From positions 4,402 through 68,401 of the forward strand of contig NZ_FCOI02000005.1 in the NCBI RefSeq assembly GCF_001544795.2: DNA of 64,000 nucleotides. Direction: 5' to 3'. Below, piece by piece: positions 44,557 through 52,132 of the stretch (the first letter of the stretch is position 1; the number at the start of each line of letters is the position of its first letter). A program made the translations under genes and the position numbers. This DNA comes from Caballeronia temeraria (GTDB taxonomy: Bacteria; Pseudomonadota; Gammaproteobacteria; Burkholderiales; Burkholderiaceae). Under the pieces are notes generated by a model, which saw only the letters and a list, made by a program, of their open reading frames with translations, had not been told where the DNA came from and searched no databases.

Positions 44557-44605
44557 TGACATGTCAGGTAATTTTCTTGCGCGATTTAACTCCGACTCAT
44601 AGAAT
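44557..44605 (+). promoter_or_regulatory. Promoter with upstream palindrome for the NDH-2-like gene
   Basis: TTGCGC (44577-44582) and TAGAAT (44600-44605) are separated by 17 bp, a good sigma-70 promoter about 70 bp before the ATG at 44676. The perfect 10-bp palindrome TGACATGTCA (44557-44566) sits just upstream of the -35 and could be an activator site. Confidence 0.6.
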
Positions 44606-44675
44606 CGCAGTTAAGCAATGACAACGACGACCGTTCGTCGAGCGACCCCAATCGTGAATTCCAAGGAGCATCGAA

Positions 44676-45881
44676 ATGTCCAAGCGCATTCTGGTAGTCG
44701 GAGCCGGTTTTGCCGGCATGTGGAGCGCCCTGTCCGCGGCGCGTCTCATCGATCAGCACGGCCGGACGGATATCGAAGTCGCGCTTATTGCGCCGGAGCC
44801 GCATCTGCACGTGCGTCCGCGTCTGTATGAGGAAAAGGCCGCTGGCATGAGGGCGCCGCTCCTCGATATCTTCGCGTCAACGGGCGTGAAGTTCATTCAG
44901 GGCACGGTCGAGCGCATTCATGTCGAGCGAAACGAGGTCGATGTGCTCGACTCCCACGGCACGCCGTCGAAGCTGAACTACGACCGTCTCGTTCTGGCGA
45001 CCGGCAGCCGCCTGTTCCGCCCGCAGATTCCGGGGCTCGCCGAGCACACATTCAGCGTCGATCAGGTCGATGAAGCCGCCACGCTCGAAGCGCATATCAA
45101 GCACCTCGCCACGCAGCCCGATACCCGCGCGCGCAACACGGTGGTCGTCGCCGGCGGCGGCTTCACCGGTATCGAAACGGCGGCGGAAATGCCAGCGCGC
45201 CTGCGTGCGGCGCTCGGCGCGAACGCGGATGTGCGCGTGGTCATCGTCGAGCGTAATGAGGAGATCGGGCCGGACCTGGGCGCGGGTCCGCGTCCGGTCA
45301 TCGTCGAGGCGCTCGAGTCGCTCGGCGTCGAGTGGCGGCTCGGCGCGGCGGTGACGTCCGTCGATGCGAACGGCCTCACCACGTCGGATGGCGAACGCAT
45401 CGAAGCGAACACGGTGATCTGGACCGCCGGCGTGCGTGCGAGCGCGCTGACCGCGCAGATTCCCGCGGAGCGCGACGCGCTGGGCCGCCTGCATGTGGAT
45501 CGCAATCTGCGCGTGATCGGCGTCGATACAGTCTATGCGACGGGCGATGTCGCCTACGCCGCCACCGACGACGAAGGCAACCACGCGATGATGTCCTGCC
45601 AGCACGCGATGAACCTCGGCCGCTCGGCGGGCCACAACGTCGCGGCGGACTTGCTGGGCGACGCGCCGATCGCGTATAGCCAGCCGAAGTACGTGACGTG
45701 TCTCGATCTCGGTCCGTGGGGCGCGGTCTATACGGAAGGCTGGGAACGTGAAGTGAAGATGTCGGGCGCGCAAGCGAAGGCATTGAAGACGCGCATCAAC
45801 ACCGAGTGGATATATCCGCCGAGCGCGGAGCGGGCTGAAGCGTTCGCGGCTGCGGACCCGCTGCGTATTGTCGTGGCCTGA
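44676..45881 (+). CDS. FAD-dependent pyridine nucleotide-disulfide-type oxidoreductase, NDH-2-like
   Basis: A 401-residue two-dinucleotide-binding flavoprotein: the FAD motif ILVVGAGFAGMWSALSA at the N-terminus, the NAD motif VVVAGGGFTGIETAAEM near residue 160, and VYATGDVAYAATDDEGNHAM as the second FAD motif. The pattern fits type II NADH dehydrogenases or related quinone reductases that feed electrons to the respiratory chain without pumping protons. The C-terminal membrane-binding helices typical of canonical Ndh are not obvious. ATG 44676 follows CCAAGGAGC. The stop codon lies inside a 12-bp tandem repeat. Confidence 0.85.
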   Translation: MSKRILVVGAGFAGMWSALSAARLIDQHGRTDIEVALIAPEPHLHVRPRLYEEKAAGMRAPLLDIFASTGVKFIQGTVERIHVERNEVDVLDSHGTPSKLNYDRLVLATGSRLFRPQIPGLAEHTFSVDQVDEAATLEAHIKHLATQPDTRARNTVVVAGGGFTGIETAAEMPARLRAALGANADVRVVIVERNEEIGPDLGAGPRPVIVEALESLGVEWRLGAAVTSVDANGLTTSDGERIEANTVIWTAGVRASALTAQIPAERDALGRLHVDRNLRVIGVDTVYATGDVAYAATDDEGNHAMMSCQHAMNLGRSAGHNVAADLLGDAPIAYSQPKYVTCLDLGPWGAVYTEGWEREVKMSGAQAKALKTRINTEWIYPPSAERAEAFAAADPLRIVVA

Positions 45882-45918
45882 GTCGCGGCCTGAGTCGTGG
45901 CCTGAGTCGCGGCCTGAG
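45871..45918 (+). repeat. Four 12-bp tandem repeats across a stop codon
   Basis: TCGTGGCCTGAG and TCGCGGCCTGAG alternate, giving four 12-bp units (or two 24-bp units) with one base difference between neighbours. The TGA ending the NDH-2-like gene is part of the first unit. The array lies before the convergent PanE-like gene and may have arisen by slippage. Confidence 0.9.
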
Positions 45919-45936
45919 CCGTAGCCCAATGAAGGC

Positions 45937-46920
45937 TCACGCCGCCGGATAAAGCCCCAGCGTGCGCGCGTGCAGGCGCGCGAGTCCGAGCAGGGCATCG
46001 GTGAACGGCGTCGGTACGCCGGTCATCGCGCCCAGTTCGCGCACCGACGCGACGAGCGCATCGAGTTCGACCGCCTTGCCCGCCTGAACGTCCTGCAGCA
46101 TCGACGTTTTCATTGCGCCGAGCTTGAGCGTGACGGCGTGACGATCCTCGGGTTCCTGTTCGATGGGAATGCCGAAGCGTGCGCCGATTTCCTTCGCTTC
46201 GAGCATCACGTTTGTGACGAAGCCGCGCACGAGATCGTCGCTCAGGATGCGGTCGGTGGTCGAGCCGGTGATCGCGCTGATGGGGTTCATCGTCATGTTG
46301 CCCCACAGCTTGAACCAGACATCGCGTTGAATGTGCGGAGAGAGCGTGGCGTCGAAGCCCGCTTTCGAGAAGAGCGATACGAGCGATTCGGTGCGTGCGG
46401 TCGGCGCGCCCGTCGCCTCGCCGAGAATCAGCCCCTTGCCCTGATGATGCCGGATGACGCCCGGCGCTTCGACGAAGCAGCTCGCATGCACGACGCATCC
46501 GACCGTCTGCGCGCCTGGAATCGCAGCGGCGATCTCGCCGTTCGGATCGACGGACGAAAGCCGCTTGCCCGTGAACGGTTCATCGAGGCCGTCGCAGAAC
46601 CACCAGGGCACGCCGTTCATCGCGGTCAGCACGGTAGTTTCTTTCGACAGCAGCGGCGCGATATGCGCGGCGACGGACTGCATCGCGGGCGCCTTCACCG
46701 CCACGACGACGAGATCCTGCACGCCGAGATCTTCCGGTTCGGCGCTCGCCGCGACTTTCACGGTATGCGTCGCATCTTTCTCGACGAGCCGCAGCCCTTC
46801 CCGTTTCAGCGCATCGAGTGTCGCGCCGCGCGCGACCACGCTGACATCGCAGCCCGCCTGCGCGAGCTTCACGCCGATCCATCCGCCGATGGCGCCCGCG
46901 CCATACACGCATACTTTCAT
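45937..46920 (-). CDS. 2-dehydropantoate 2-reductase (PanE-like)
   Basis: A 327-residue NADPH-dependent reductase. It starts MKVCVYGAGAIGGWIGVKLA with the GxGxxG motif, has VVAVKAPAMQSVAAHIAPLL, the AMNGVPWWF region, and the catalytic Lys in QRDVWFKLWGNMTMNPISAI. This matches the ketopantoate reductase family (pantothenate synthesis), although paralogues in Burkholderiaceae act on other 2-keto acids, so the symbol panE is not assigned. ATG 46920 is chosen; an upstream in-frame start at 46944 is less likely. Gene 70 bp downstream of the DUF2970 gene on the same strand. Confidence 0.87.
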   Translation of the reverse strand: MKVCVYGAGAIGGWIGVKLAQAGCDVSVVARGATLDALKREGLRLVEKDATHTVKVAASAEPEDLGVQDLVVVAVKAPAMQSVAAHIAPLLSKETTVLTAMNGVPWWFCDGLDEPFTGKRLSSVDPNGEIAAAIPGAQTVGCVVHASCFVEAPGVIRHHQGKGLILGEATGAPTARTESLVSLFSKAGFDATLSPHIQRDVWFKLWGNMTMNPISAITGSTTDRILSDDLVRGFVTNVMLEAKEIGARFGIPIEQEPEDRHAVTLKLGAMKTSMLQDVQAGKAVELDALVASVRELGAMTGVPTPFTDALLGLARLHARTLGLYPAA

Positions 46921-46990
46921 CGTCCCGATCCTCGCTCGTGCCAAACAGTCCGTTCGCCATTGTAAGAGCGGGACGCGATGCGCGTCGCGA

Positions 46991-47179
46991 TCAGTGCGCG
47001 ATGCCCGTGGCGAGCTTCGCGACCGTCAGCAGCGTCAAGCCGAATGCGCCCGCGAGCATCACGGCGATAACCGGCAAGAGCGGCAGCTTCACCTGCGCGA
47101 AATCGGCGTTGTGCGACGCGCGCTTGCGCACGCCGAAAAAGCTCCAAAGCACGATGCGCATCATCTTCAAGAATTCCAT
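46991..47179 (-). CDS. DUF2970 small membrane protein
   Basis: A 62-residue protein. MEFLKMMRIVLWSFFGVRKR then KLPLLPVIAVMLAGAFGLTL is the DUF2970 pattern: a short cytoplasmic amphipathic start with FFGVRK followed by one transmembrane helix. Function unknown; common in Betaproteobacteria. ATG 47179 has AAGGAG at 6-base spacing, while the GTG at 47194 is an alternative start. It may be transcribed together with the PanE-like gene. Confidence 0.78.
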   Translation of the reverse strand: MEFLKMMRIVLWSFFGVRKRASHNADFAQVKLPLLPVIAVMLAGAFGLTLLTVAKLATGIAH

Positions 47180-47489
47180 GAGCGGCTCCTTCACCTGAAT
47201 CCGTATCGATCTTTCACGGGTTCATGATGCGGCTCGCGCCGGAAGAAAAACAGCAGCAGTTGCGAAGTATTCGGCGGTAGCAGAATGGGCGCGCATTCGG
47301 ACCGATATAAGCGCGCCCCGCCTTCTTTCAAGATCCGCCGCGCGAAAATAAATCGCGCTTGAAACATAGCACTTCGGTATTGAAACGATAGCCATCGCAC
47401 CTACCTTGGATGCAAGGGCAGCAGCACCCGCGCTGTCGATTCAACTTCCTGTTGCAGGCCTCGTCGGCCGCACTATCGGAGACTGGACC
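47180..47489. other. Intergenic region before the Hsp20 genes
   Basis: About 310 bp with no gene. CTTGAAA at 47358-47364 matches the -35 of heat-shock sigma-32 promoters and fits the Hsp20 genes downstream, but no clear CCCCAT-type -10 follows at the right distance. A second ATTGAAA occurs at about 47379. Heat induction is therefore plausible but not shown. Confidence 0.35.
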
Positions 47490-47924
47490 ATGAGTGACTT
47501 TTATTTTGGCGGCGACGTTTTCTCTGAGCTGGACCGGATGCAACGGCAGGTGTCCTCGCTCTTCGGCAACATACCTTCCAGCATTCGTTCGAGCCGCGCA
47601 GATGCTTTCCCGCGCCTGAACATCGGCAGCACGGATGACGCGATTCATATCGTCGCATTCGCGCCGGGCGTCGAGCCTGCTTCGCTCGATGTGACCGTTG
47701 ACAAAGGCACGCTCACGATCAGCGGCGAGCGCAAGGGGCAAGCAACGGCGGAAGGCGCGCGCACTTATGCGAAAGAGCGCTTCACCGGCAGCTTCCGCCG
47801 TGTGATCGAACTGCCGCAGAACGCGGACGCGGACAAGGTCGAAGCGCGCTATGAGAACGGCGTGCTGTCCATCACCATCGGCAAGCGCGAAGCATCCAAG
47901 CCGCGCGCGATCACCATTCAGTAA
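47490..47924 (+). CDS. Small heat shock protein Hsp20, first copy
   Basis: A 144-residue alpha-crystallin-family chaperone. The short N-terminus (MSDFYFGGDVFSELDRMQRQ, then VSSLFGNIPS) is followed by the alpha-crystallin domain with AFAPGVEPASLDVTVDKGTL and the conserved NGVLSITIGKRE near the end. It should hold unfolded proteins in the cytoplasm. ATG 47490 follows GGAG. Only 13 bp separate it from the second Hsp20 gene, so the two form an operon closed by a strong terminator. Confidence 0.92.
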   Translation: MSDFYFGGDVFSELDRMQRQVSSLFGNIPSSIRSSRADAFPRLNIGSTDDAIHIVAFAPGVEPASLDVTVDKGTLTISGERKGQATAEGARTYAKERFTGSFRRVIELPQNADADKVEARYENGVLSITIGKREASKPRAITIQ

Positions 47925-47937
47925 GAGGATGCACATC

Positions 47938-48342
47938 ATGACCGACAACACTCAAGTCGCCGCGCAAAACACGAACGACGTGACGCGCAAGAACGAAGAC
48001 ACGGTGCGCCGCGCAACGGTGACGCCCGCCGTCGATATCGTCGAGGATAGCCACGGCATCACGCTGTGGGCGGATCTGCCCGGCGTATCGCGCGAGAAGC
48101 TCGACGTGAAGGTGCACGATGCGCGCCTCACCATCGAAGCCGAAGCCGAGTTGCCCGTGCAAGGCGCGATGCGTGTGCATCACGCTGAATTGCGTGCACC
48201 GCGTTTCGCGCGCGCCTTCACGGTCAGCGATGACTTCGACACCGCGAAGATCGACGCCAATCTCAGCAATGGCGTGCTCAAGCTGACGATTCCGCGTCGC
48301 GAAGAAGCGCGTCCGCGCCGCGTGGAAGTGCGTGCGGGCTAA
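47938..48342 (+). CDS. Small heat shock protein Hsp20, second copy
   Basis: A 134-residue paralogue of the preceding protein with a different, polar N-terminus (MTDNTQVAAQNTNDVTRKNE). The crystallin domain includes ITLWADLPGVSREKLDVKVH and NGVLKLTIPRREEARPRRVE. Paired Hsp20 proteins of different class often co-assemble. ATG 47938 has AAGAGGA. The operon ends at the terminator immediately downstream. Confidence 0.92.
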   Translation: MTDNTQVAAQNTNDVTRKNEDTVRRATVTPAVDIVEDSHGITLWADLPGVSREKLDVKVHDARLTIEAEAELPVQGAMRVHHAELRAPRFARAFTVSDDFDTAKIDANLSNGVLKLTIPRREEARPRRVEVRAG

Positions 48343-48373
48343 AACGCCGGTAAAAGCTATCAGTTCTGACGGG

Positions 48374-48408
48374 AACGGCCGCGATCTTTCGCGGCCGTTT
48401 TTCTTTTT
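48374..48408 (+). terminator. Rho-independent terminator of the Hsp20 operon
   Basis: AACGGCCGCGA / TCGCGGCCGTT forms an 11-bp stem around a short TCTT loop, followed by TTTTCTTTTT. It ends the Hsp20 operon. The same stretch overlaps the -35 region of the promoter for the next gene. Confidence 0.9.
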
Positions 48409-48431
48409 GGCCGCGCGCACGCCTCTATAAT
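48403..48431 (+). promoter_or_regulatory. Likely promoter of the amino-acid-binding protein gene
   Basis: A perfect TATAAT (48426-48431) lies 58 bp before the GTG at 48490. The -35 position 17 bp upstream (CTTTTT) is weak and overlaps the T-tract of the upstream terminator, so promoter and terminator are packed together. Confidence 0.5.
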
Positions 48432-48489
48432 CTTCAACGGCGGCTTAAATCGCCACCATTCAAATACTCATAGAAAGAAAGGGACTATC

Positions 48490-49269
48490 GTGAAGAGGCT
48501 GTTGACGGTGTTGTTGGGTTCGATGCTGGCCGTGTCGATCGGAGCGCATGCAAAAGAATGGTCGACTATCCGATTCGGTGTCGATGCGAGTTATCCGCCT
48601 TTCGAATCGAAAGCGCCCGACGGCACGCTCGTCGGCTTCGATATCGACGTCGGCAATGAATTGTGCCGGCGTCTCAACGCGAAATGCGTGTGGGTCGAAA
48701 ATGCATTCGACGGCATGATCCCGGGCCTCAAATCGCGCAAGTTCGACGGCGTGCTCTCCACGATGTCGATGACCCCCGCGCGCGTCAAGCAGATCGGCTT
48801 CTCCAGCAAGCTCTTTCACGTGCCCACGCGTCTCGTCGCCAAGCGCGATTCGAACATTCAGCCGACGGCGGAATCGCTCGCGGGCAAGTCGGTCGGCGTC
48901 GAACAGGGTTCGATGCAGGAAGCCTATGCGAAGGCGCACTGGGGCGCGAAGGGCGTGAAGGTCGTGTCCTATGCGGATCAGGATCAGGTCTATCAGGATC
49001 TGCTCGCCGGACGTCTCGATGCATCGCTGCAAAACGCCGTGCAAGCCGAACGCGGCTTTCTCGATACGCCGCGCGGCAAGCCCTACGGCTTCGCGGGCGG
49101 TGCACTGGAAGACAGCGCGATCTTCGGACCGGGCACGGCAATCGGCTTGCGCAAGGAAGACACCGACCTGAAGGAAAAGCTCGACGGCGCCATCGCCGCG
49201 ATGATCAAGGACGGCACGTATAAGCGCATCGAGCAGAAGTATTTCGACTTCGATATCTACGGCGAATAA
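48490..49269 (+). CDS. Periplasmic basic-amino-acid-binding protein (ArgT/HisJ-like)
   Basis: A 259-residue solute-binding protein of the polar amino-acid ABC importer family. It has a signal peptide (VKRLLTVLLGSMLAVSIGAH, then AKE), the start of the mature domain IRFGVDASYPPFESKAPDG, FDGMIPGLKSRKFDGVLSTM, and the family end KRIEQKYFDFDIYGE. Lys/Arg/ornithine/His are the likely ligands. It starts with GTG at 48490. No permease or ATPase gene is adjacent (the next gene is hpnR), so it is an orphan binding protein that must share a transporter encoded elsewhere. Confidence 0.9.
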   Translation: MKRLLTVLLGSMLAVSIGAHAKEWSTIRFGVDASYPPFESKAPDGTLVGFDIDVGNELCRRLNAKCVWVENAFDGMIPGLKSRKFDGVLSTMSMTPARVKQIGFSSKLFHVPTRLVAKRDSNIQPTAESLAGKSVGVEQGSMQEAYAKAHWGAKGVKVVSYADQDQVYQDLLAGRLDASLQNAVQAERGFLDTPRGKPYGFAGGALEDSAIFGPGTAIGLRKEDTDLKEKLDGAIAAMIKDGTYKRIEQKYFDFDIYGE

Positions 49270-49435
49270 GAGCGATGACGCCGCCCGCGAACGATAACAC
49301 CGTGCGCGGGCGATCACGCAATCAGCAGCAAAGCGCATTGGCACAGTAGAATGAATGCGGCCGCACGAGCGACGAGGCCGCGCACGAAACGCGATGTGAT
49401 CCGCACGATGTAATGCTTTCCCGTGAGGAGAGTCC

Positions 49436-50974
49436 ATGAAAGTGCTAGCCGTTCATCCCAGCGGTCTGATGTACACCCGCGTATTCCTCCGACTCGAGCC
49501 GCTCGGTCTCGAAACAGTCGCGGCGGCCATGCGCCACGCCGGGCACGATGTCCGGCTGATCGATCTGCAAGTCGAATCGCATCGTGACCTTCATCGTCTC
49601 GTGCGCAGATGGCGCCCCGACGCGCTCTGCTTCTCCGGCAACTATCTCGCCAACATCCCCGAAATCATCGATCTCGCCAAAGCAGTGAAGACGCTGCTGC
49701 CGCATTGTTTCGTATTTATTGGCGGACATAGCGCATCGTTCACTGCAAGCGACATGCTGCGTCATGCCGAAGGCGCAATCGATTGCGTGCTGAAGGGCGA
49801 AGGCGAGGCTTCCGTGAATGAGCTCCTTCATGCAGTGGACGAAAAAAGCGACTTGCGCGTCGTTCCCGGCGCGGTGACGAGCGACGGTTCGGGACCGCCG
49901 CCCCGCTTCGTCGAAAGCCTCGATGAGATGCTTCCCGCGCGCGATCTGCTGCGGCATAGGCGCAAGTATTTCATCGGCACGCTGGACCCGTGCGCATCGA
50001 TCGAATTCGCGCGCGGCTGTCCGTGGGATTGCACGTTCTGCAGTGCGTGGACGTTCTATGGACGAAGTTATCGATCGCGCAGTCCTGATGTTATTGCCAA
50101 TGAACTTGCGTCGATACGCGAGCCGGGCGTGTTCATCGTCGATGACGTCGCGTTCGTGCACGCGGAACACGGCATGGCGATCGGCCACGCAATCGAGCGG
50201 CGCGGCATCCGCAAGCAGTATTACCTCGAAACGCGCGGCGACGTGCTCTTGCGCAATAAGGAAGTCTTTCGTTTCTGGCGCACGCTCGGCCTGAAATACA
50301 TGTTCATCGGCATGGAAGCAATCGACGCTGAAGGGCTGAAAGCATTTCGCAAACGCATCACGCTCGACAAGAATTTCGAAGCGCTCGAATTTGCGCGCTC
50401 GCTCGGCATCACGGTTGCGATCAATCTTATCGCCGATCCCGAATGGGACCGCGAGCGCTTCGAAACCGTGCGTCAATGGTGCCTCGACATTCCAGAGATC
50501 GTGAACATCAGCGTGAACACGCCCTATCCCGGCACTGAAATCTGGCTGCGCGAAGAGCGGCGTCTCACGAGTCTCGATTACCGTCTCTACGACATTCAGC
50601 ATGCGGTCTTGCCCACGCGTTTGCCATTGCCCGAGTTCTATGCCGAACTCGTACGCACGCAGCAAGTGCTCAATCGCAAACATATGGGCTGGGCCGCATT
50701 GCGCGGTGCCGCAGGCCAGGCCATGCATTTGCTGATGCGTGGACAAACGAATTTCATTCGCATGCTTTGGCGGTTTAATTCGGTATTCGATCCGCGCCTG
50801 CAATTGAGCGATCATGCGCGCAAGGTCGACTATGAGATGACGCCACCGCCCGCACCCAATACAGCCGCGAACGTCAAAGCTGTCTATGTGCATGGTCCCT
50901 CGGGACGCAAGTCGCGCCGCATCGACGATGCGACTGAGAAGTTCGTCGACGAAACGAGAATGGGCGCCGGTTAG
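49436..50974 (+). CDS. hpnR: Hopanoid C-3 methylase HpnR (B12-binding radical SAM)
   Basis: A 512-residue cobalamin-dependent radical SAM methylase. The N-terminal B12-binding domain (MKVLAVHPSGLMYTRVFLRL, NYLANIPEIIDLAKAVKTLL, FIGGHSASFTASDML) is followed by the SAM domain with its iron-sulfur motif C195-PWD-C199-TF-C202 and SVNTPYPGTEIW. The overall sequence matches HpnR, which methylates hopanoids at C-3 of the A ring to give 3-methylhopanoids, membrane lipids and geological biomarkers. GTGAGGAG precedes the ATG. It stands apart from any hopanoid biosynthesis (shc/hpn) genes in this window. Confidence 0.92.
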   Translation: MKVLAVHPSGLMYTRVFLRLEPLGLETVAAAMRHAGHDVRLIDLQVESHRDLHRLVRRWRPDALCFSGNYLANIPEIIDLAKAVKTLLPHCFVFIGGHSASFTASDMLRHAEGAIDCVLKGEGEASVNELLHAVDEKSDLRVVPGAVTSDGSGPPPRFVESLDEMLPARDLLRHRRKYFIGTLDPCASIEFARGCPWDCTFCSAWTFYGRSYRSRSPDVIANELASIREPGVFIVDDVAFVHAEHGMAIGHAIERRGIRKQYYLETRGDVLLRNKEVFRFWRTLGLKYMFIGMEAIDAEGLKAFRKRITLDKNFEALEFARSLGITVAINLIADPEWDRERFETVRQWCLDIPEIVNISVNTPYPGTEIWLREERRLTSLDYRLYDIQHAVLPTRLPLPEFYAELVRTQQVLNRKHMGWAALRGAAGQAMHLLMRGQTNFIRMLWRFNSVFDPRLQLSDHARKVDYEMTPPPAPNTAANVKAVYVHGPSGRKSRRIDDATEKFVDETRMGAG

Positions 50975-51016
50975 CGCCTTGATCAAAACGCAGAACCAAC
51001 AAAAACGGAGACGGCA

Positions 51017-51646
51017 ATGGCGACACTCAAGCAGATGCAGGCGAAGCTCAAGAAGCTTCAGGCGCAGACCGAGCAACTGATCGCGAAGCGCGCGCAAGCG
51101 GTGCTCGACGATATTCGCGCGATGATGGAAAGGCACGGCCTCACGACCGCGGATATCGACCGGCACGGCAAGAAGGTCAAACGCGCCGCGAAACCACAGG
51201 TCGCTTATCCGGCGCCGGCCGGCCGTCATGAAGCGATGACCAAGCTCGCGAAGAAAGGCAAGCTGCCCGCGAAGTATCGCAATCCGAAGACGGGCGAGAC
51301 ATGGAGCGGCTGGGCACGCCCGCCTGCGTGGATCGCGAACGTGAAGGATCGCAGCAAGTTTCTGATCGATGCGGAAAGCGCGGACAACGCGGCCAAACCG
51401 AAAACAGCGGCAAAAAAGGCCGCGGCAAAAAAAGCATCGGCGAAGAAGGCCAACGCGACGCAAGCGAGCGCGCCGGCGGCGAAGAAGAAAGCAGCGACGA
51501 AGGTCGCAAAGAAAGCCGTTGCGGCCAAAACCGCGGAAAAGCGCAGCGCGCCACGCAAACGCGCAGCGAAGGCTGCACCACAATCGGTGTCGAGTGAAAC
51601 GACATCGACGCCAACGAGCGATGCATCCGCGCCAGGCACGGCGTAA
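51017..51646 (+). CDS. H-NS-family nucleoid protein with histone H1-like tail
   Basis: A 209-residue chimera. The N-terminal half is H-NS-like: a coiled-coil oligomerisation helix (LKQMQAKLKKLQAQTEQLIA) and the DNA-binding motif KYRNPKTGETWSGWARPPAW. From about residue 128 onward the protein turns into a lysine/alanine-rich tail (AAKKAAAKKASAKKANATQA, then AKKKAATKVAKKAVA) like eukaryotic linker histone. It should silence AT-rich DNA and bind DNA through both parts. Such H-NS/H1 fusions are known in Burkholderiaceae. ATG 51017 follows GGAGACGG. Tail repeat length can vary between strains. Confidence 0.9.
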   Translation: MATLKQMQAKLKKLQAQTEQLIAKRAQAVLDDIRAMMERHGLTTADIDRHGKKVKRAAKPQVAYPAPAGRHEAMTKLAKKGKLPAKYRNPKTGETWSGWARPPAWIANVKDRSKFLIDAESADNAAKPKTAAKKAAAKKASAKKANATQASAPAAKKKAATKVAKKAVAAKTAEKRSAPRKRAAKAAPQSVSSETTSTPTSDASAPGTA

Positions 51647-51825
51647 TCCCATTGTTTGAGATCGACGAAAACTCAATTGGCTTTTCGTGCGATTAAAAAA
51701 CGGCTCAGTCCTTCTACACTGCGTTCACATGTCGGGGGCGTTTCGTTGCGAAACGATTCGCTTCCCCGATTGCAGTTGTCAATTCAGACAACCGCATCTC
51801 CTCATATCTTCGTTGGAGCAATCTC

Positions 51826-52086
51826 GTGAACAAGCGACTCGTAGTGGGCTTTGCTATTGCATTGAGTTCTCTTTTCGCCGGTTCGGCGTTTGCAAGCGGT
51901 TATGGTCCGGCGCCGCATTATCGTCCCGATGTCGGCGCGCCTGCTTCACAACATGGCGTTAGCGCGCAAACCTTCGCGGCGGAAGAAGCCGGGCAAGGAC
52001 GCAGCAATTTCAGCAATACGGAACGCACGGCGCAGATTCAGCGCGGACAAGTTTCGGCTTCTGCAAACTCACAAGTCTCGCAATAA
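51826..52086 (+). CDS. Small exported hypothetical protein (86 aa)
   Basis: An 86-residue protein with a clear signal peptide (MNKRLVVGFAIALSSLFAGS, cleavage after AFA). The mature part is small, polar and low in hydrophobics (SGYGPAPHYRPDVGAPASQH, then AAEEAGQGRSNFSNTERTAQ) and Gln/Ser-rich at the end. No family was recognised; it could be periplasmic or extracellular. It is followed by a clean bidirectional terminator. The ATG is at 51826, with a GTTGGAGC ribosome site upstream. Confidence 0.65.
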   Translation: MNKRLVVGFAIALSSLFAGSAFASGYGPAPHYRPDVGAPASQHGVSAQTFAAEEAGQGRSNFSNTERTAQIQRGQVSASANSQVSQ

Positions 52087-52095
52087 CGATTCGGG

Positions 52096-52132
52096 TAAAG
52101 GACACGATGATTTTATTTATCGTGTCCGCTTT
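52096..52132. terminator. Bidirectional terminator
   Basis: GGACACGAT / ATCGTGTCC (9-bp perfect stem, 10-base AT-rich loop), flanked by AAAG and CTTT, lies between the small exported protein gene (+) and the MocR gene (-). It can end both transcripts. Confidence 0.8.

Noticed and set aside
49330-49365. Possible sigma-54 promoter (TGGCAC) before hpnR
   Set aside because: The TGGCAC is not followed by a TTGC-type -12 element at the required spacing.
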